Notes under the pieces: model-generated
Told to the model about the DNA's origin: nothing
Databases searched by the model: none
The model's input: only the letters and a program-made list of their open reading frames with translations
Source: Trichocoleus desertorum ATA4-8-CV12
Lineage (GTDB): Bacteria > Cyanobacteriota > Cyanobacteriia > FACHB-46
Length of the DNA stretch: 64,000 bases
Direction of reading: 5' to 3'
Assembly: GCA_019358975.1 (NCBI GenBank)
Contig: JAHHIL010000008.1
Location: 62,001 to 126,000, forward strand
In this document: one piece after another, positions 60,832 through 64,000 of the stretch
Layout of the letters: every line of letters begins with the position of its first letter
Numbering within the stretch: the stretch's first letter is position 1
Program-made: the position numbers and the translations under genes

Positions 60832-61911
60832 ATGATTGAAGTTGAACAGTTGAGCAAGGTTTACGGCTCAACCCCTGCGATTCAAGATGTGACATTTGCG
60901 GTAGAACCGGGAGAAATCTTGGGTTTTCTGGGGCCAAACGGGGCTGGAAAGACCACCACCATGCGGATTCTGACTGGCTACCTACCTGCAACGAGTGGGA
61001 GTGCGCGAGTCGCGGGCTACGATGTCTACGAAGATTCGATGGCGGTGAGACAACGCATTGGCTATCTGCCTGAAACTCCCCCGCTCTATCCAGAAATGAC
61101 GGTGGAGGGGTTCCTCTATTTTGTAGCTCGGATTAAGGGAGTGAGTGCTGGCGATCGCTCTCGGCAAGTCCAATCGGCTCTGGAACGTTGCAGCCTGGTT
61201 GAGAAACGCAAAACCTTAATTCGCAAGCTGTCTAAAGGCTTTCGTCAACGAGTTGGCATTGCCCAGGCGATCGTTCATGACCCTCCAGCGATTATTTTGG
61301 ATGAGCCAACGGTAGGCTTAGACCCTCGCCAAATTATTGAAGTGCGTAATTTAATCAAGAACTTAGCAGGGACTCATACAGTAATTCTCTCCACGCATAT
61401 CTTGCCTGAGGTCAGCATGACCTGTAATCGCGTCGCCATTATTAATCGAGGGCGAGTTGTAGCAACGAACAGTCCAGAAAACCTGATGGCGCAGCTCAAT
61501 GCTGGATCCGGGTATGAGCTGGAGGTGAATGGTAACGTAGACATTTTGCAACAACTGGTACAACCAATTTCCGGCGTGCGCTTGGTGGAACCGATCCAAA
61601 TCGAAGACGTAGCAGACCAGGCACCAACACCTCAGCGCTGTCGGGTGCGAGTGGTTGCTGAAGCCGATAGCGATCCGGGTCGCGATATTGCTGCTGTGAT
61701 CGTAGGGGCAGGTTTAGGTCTTTACGAAATGCGACGGACTAAGGCCAGCCTAGAGGATGTGTTCTTGCAGCTAACGATGACCGAAGACAAAGCGCTGGAA
61801 CCGAGCGCAGAAGAATTTGAATCTCAGCCAGAGGCAGAGCCAGTCATTGAGGACGCACCTGTGGTATCTAGTGCTGTCGTGCCTGAGCCAGCAGAATCGG
61901 AGGAAGCGTAA
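60832..61911 (+). CDS. ABC transporter ATPase, GldA-like
   Basis: The 359-residue protein has Walker A GFLGPNGAGKTTTMRIL (about 30-46), signature LSKGFRQRVGIAQAI, Walker B AIILDEPTVGLDPRQI and switch His LSTHILPEV. Its core matches GldA/NodI/CcmA-type exporters (ABC-2 class). Beyond about 230 it has an unusual C-terminal part ending in an acidic Glu/Pro/Val-rich tail. It overlaps the permease gene by 1 nt (TAATG). With the two following genes it forms a GldA-GldF-GldG-like set. In Bacteroidetes such proteins support gliding; in cyanobacteria the cargo is unknown. Confidence 0.9.
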   Translation: MIEVEQLSKVYGSTPAIQDVTFAVEPGEILGFLGPNGAGKTTTMRILTGYLPATSGSARVAGYDVYEDSMAVRQRIGYLPETPPLYPEMTVEGFLYFVARIKGVSAGDRSRQVQSALERCSLVEKRKTLIRKLSKGFRQRVGIAQAIVHDPPAIILDEPTVGLDPRQIIEVRNLIKNLAGTHTVILSTHILPEVSMTCNRVAIINRGRVVATNSPENLMAQLNAGSGYELEVNGNVDILQQLVQPISGVRLVEPIQIEDVADQAPTPQRCRVRVVAEADSDPGRDIAAVIVGAGLGLYEMRRTKASLEDVFLQLTMTEDKALEPSAEEFESQPEAEPVIEDAPVVSSAVVPEPAESEEA

Positions 61912-62693
61912 TGCGGGTCATTCTTAGCAATATTGTGGCGATTTACCGCAAGGAGTTGCAGGGGTACTTTGCCTCTCCCTTGGCTTATGCGATCGCGGGC
62001 ATCTTTTGGCTCTTATCAGGCTTTTTCTTTGTGATTGCCTTGCAAGACACTTTGCAAACTGCCGCCGCTGCGGATCAAATTGGGCAACCCTTTGATGCGG
62101 CTTATGCCTTGATTCAAGCTTTTTTAGGCTTGATGGGAGTTTTGTCTCTGTTCATTTTGCCAATTTTGTCGATGGGGCTTTACGCCGAGGAACGCAAGCG
62201 AGGCACATTAGAGCTGCTGGCTACCTCTCCCGTCACAAATTGGGTGGTTTCTCTAGGCAAGCTGCTGGGGGTTCTGACTTTTTTCATTACCTTAGTGCTG
62301 CCCTTACTAGTTTACGAAGCGATTACTTTGAGTGCCGCAAATCCTCCCGTAAACCCGACCCTATTGTTGACGGGATTCGGCGGCTTAATTCTGATGGCAG
62401 CGGCAGTGTTGTCTTTAGGTATGTTTCTATCTTCGTTGACCGAAAGTAGTATTTTGGCTGCCGTTCTGACATTTGCGCTGGTTTTGTTTCTCTGGTCGAT
62501 CCAAGCGATCGCCACTGGCATAGGTGGCCCTGTCGGTGAGGCGATCGGTCATTTATCGTTGCTGAAGCACTACGGGGATTTAGTTCGCGGCGTAGTTAAC
62601 ACTAGCGGCTTAATTTTATTTGTCAGCTACATTATTTTGGGACTCTTTTTGACCGCCCAGTCTATTGAAGCGTTAAGATTTCAGCGCTCTTAA
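61911..62693 (+). CDS. ABC-2-type permease, GldF-like
   Basis: The 260-residue protein has six hydrophobic helices and begins MRVILSNIVAIYRKELQGYF, then FASPLAYAIAGIFWLLSGFF, the usual opening of ABC-2 permeases of the GldF/CcmB-related group. SMGLYAEERKRGTLELLATS, close to the middle, is the coupling motif (EE-x-x-x-G-T-L-E-L) that touches the ATPase. It is the membrane partner of the preceding ATPase, and a GldG-like protein follows 90 nt later. Confidence 0.9.
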   Translation: MRVILSNIVAIYRKELQGYFASPLAYAIAGIFWLLSGFFFVIALQDTLQTAAAADQIGQPFDAAYALIQAFLGLMGVLSLFILPILSMGLYAEERKRGTLELLATSPVTNWVVSLGKLLGVLTFFITLVLPLLVYEAITLSAANPPVNPTLLLTGFGGLILMAAAVLSLGMFLSSLTESSILAAVLTFALVLFLWSIQAIATGIGGPVGEAIGHLSLLKHYGDLVRGVVNTSGLILFVSYIILGLFLTAQSIEALRFQRS

Positions 62694-62783
62694 TCCAGCC
62701 ATTGCACCTGCATCTCCGTTGAGTAGGGCGCTGGCTAAGGCCACTTGCAAGTACTATCCCTGTTAAGGGTTGAGTAGAATTCG

Positions 62784-64000
62784 ATGAAACAAATTCCTAC
62801 CACCTGGAAATCGTTCAAGCAATCTTGGCAATGGCTCTTCTGGGCTGGGCCAGTACTGGTAGTTATAGGCTTATCAGCCGGAGCTGTGTCTGGAAATTGG
62901 GGTGCTGTGCCTGTCGGTCTGACGATCGCTGGCATCGTGTTGATTGGTGTATGGTTAGTGCTACAAAGCCAACCAGGTTCTGGGTTTTGGGGCAGACGCT
63001 CGACTCAAGCCAGTACCAATGCACTCCTCTCAACTTTGGCAGTTGTGGTCATCCTCGGTTTGATTAATTTCCTAGGAGTCCGCTATGCCAACCAGATTGA
63101 TCTGACTGAAAACCAACTTTATACCCTCGCTCCCCAGTCACAGGCGATCTTGAGACGCTTGCCCCAACCTGTGAAAGTTTGGGTATTTATGGACCCGAAC
63201 AGTCCTAATCCGAACTCTGGGCCAACTCAAGCTTTGCTAGATCAATATAAGCGTCAATCCAGACAATTTAATTTCGAGCTGGTTGATCCGCAAGCCCAAC
63301 CAGGATTAGCGCAATCTTTTGGCATTCAGGATGTGGGCGATGTTTATCTTGAGGCAGGCCAAAAACGTCAGTTTCTGCAAAACCTCAAGAGCGAGCGTTT
63401 GGTGGAAGGGCGGCTCACTAATGCGATTGAGCAGATCACGAGCGATCGCCAAGCGAAAATTTATTTCTTGCAAGGTCATGGGGAGTCTCCCTTAGAGGGG
63501 AGCCAAGGGGGTTTAGCTCAAGCCAAGGCTTTGTTGCAGGAGAAAAACTTTGTTAGTGAACCCCTGAACTTGGTGGAACAACTGACTGTGCCTGAGGATG
63601 CGGCAGCTGTGGTCGTGGCTGGCCCTAAGCAAGCTTTGTTTGACAAAGAAGTCAGAGAGCTGAACGCTTATTTGCAACAGGGGGGTAGTGTCTTGCTGAT
63701 GATTGACCCCAATGTAGATCCGAAGCTAGACAGCTTGCTGAAAAATTGGGGCGTGACGCTAGACAACCGACTTGCGATCAATGCTTCGGCTCAGCAAACG
63801 GTTGAGTTTGGCCCAGCGGCTCCTGTGGTGAACCAGTATGGCGATCACCCGATTACTAAAGATTTTGGCAATCGCTATTCGATTTATCCGATCGCAAGAC
63901 CCATTCAAATGACTCCGATTCCTGGGGTGCAGGAAACTCCTTTGTTGGTGACGAGTCCTGAGAGTTGGGCAGAGAGTGAGCCTAAAAATCAAAACTTGGA
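62784..64000 (+). CDS. GldG-family ABC transporter accessory protein (3' end beyond the window)
   Basis: From ATG 62784 the frame is open to the window end (405 codons). It starts MKQIPTTWKSFKQSWQWLFW, with three hydrophobic segments in the first 110 residues (LVVIGLSAGAVSGNWGAVPV; TIAGIVLIGVWLV; ALLSTLAVVVILGLINFLGV). A periplasmic domain follows with NQIDLTENQLYTLAPQSQAI, PQPVKVWVFMD, AKIYFLQGHGESPLEG and YLQQGGSVLLMIDPNVDPKL. LTENQLYTLxxQS is the hallmark of GldG/ABC-type uncharacterised transport proteins (DUF4350-like). It is the third gene of the Gld-like set, and the final stop is not seen. Confidence 0.88.
   Translation, partial: MKQIPTTWKSFKQSWQWLFWAGPVLVVIGLSAGAVSGNWGAVPVGLTIAGIVLIGVWLVLQSQPGSGFWGRRSTQASTNALLSTLAVVVILGLINFLGVRYANQIDLTENQLYTLAPQSQAILRRLPQPVKVWVFMDPNSPNPNSGPTQALLDQYKRQSRQFNFELVDPQAQPGLAQSFGIQDVGDVYLEAGQKRQFLQNLKSERLVEGRLTNAIEQITSDRQAKIYFLQGHGESPLEGSQGGLAQAKALLQEKNFVSEPLNLVEQLTVPEDAAAVVVAGPKQALFDKEVRELNAYLQQGGSVLLMIDPNVDPKLDSLLKNWGVTLDNRLAINASAQQTVEFGPAAPVVNQYGDHPITKDFGNRYSIYPIARPIQMTPIPGVQETPLLVTSPESWAESEPKNQNL

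Overview
The window comes from a cyanobacterium. GCGATCGC (HIP1) octamers are frequent, and phosphoribulokinase, PetH with a phycobilisome-linker-like N-terminus, Ycf3 and an Sll0314-type TPR protein are all present. Mixed coding strands, short intergenic repeats and IS200/IS605-like hairpins suggest a large-genome, probably filamentous (Leptolyngbya-like) lineage; the genus is inference. No rRNA or tRNA gene and no CRISPR array was seen.

Layout. 1-5.9 kb: mixed genes (partial SRPBCC protein, Spy-like periplasmic protein, frameshifted Coq4-family gene, small helical protein, PMT-type mannosyltransferase, trmB, metallophosphoesterase). 5.9-19.9 kb: a complete chemosensory cluster on the minus strand, in transcription order cheW, cheR-TPR, three mcp genes, a WspD-like cheW, cheA-REC and cheB. 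Divergent from it is a gene for a WspR-type receiver fused to a histidine kinase. Gene order and domain types match the Pseudomonas Wsp surface-sensing system, but the diguanylate cyclase output is replaced by a kinase. This is the most interesting system in the window.

19.9-35.3 kb: one minus-strand polysaccharide operon with four GT4, two GT2 and two further glycosyltransferase-like genes, five methyltransferases (two FkbM), a Wzy/ligase-like membrane protein and a Wzx-like flippase. Several genes are linked by 4-nt stop/start overlaps. Its promoter-proximal half is AT-rich and almost free of HIP1, which suggests recent acquisition. It lies tail to tail with the receiver-kinase gene, so a link between surface sensing and glycan output is plausible but unproven.

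35.3-44.9 kb: cell-envelope genes (VKOR-like thioredoxin domain with a degraded CxxC, two secreted proteins of unknown function, an SLH outer-membrane protein, a beta-helix/OmpA fusion, an M23 peptidase), with gcvT and an HxlR regulator. 45-58.7 kb: housekeeping and photosynthesis genes (prk, petH, hom, gatC, ycf3, bioD, a Ser/Thr kinase, yqeY, prs, a NUDIX hydrolase, a DUF3531-like gene and an Sll0314-like TPR gene), several with clear intrinsic terminators. 59-64 kb: an ECF-type ATPase, rsmG, and a Gld-like ABC system (ATPase, permease, and a GldG-like protein cut by the window end).

A GA-rich repeat occurs in an intergenic region and also, inverted, in frame inside rsmG. A different GA-rich repeat lies in frame inside the beta-helix/OmpA gene.
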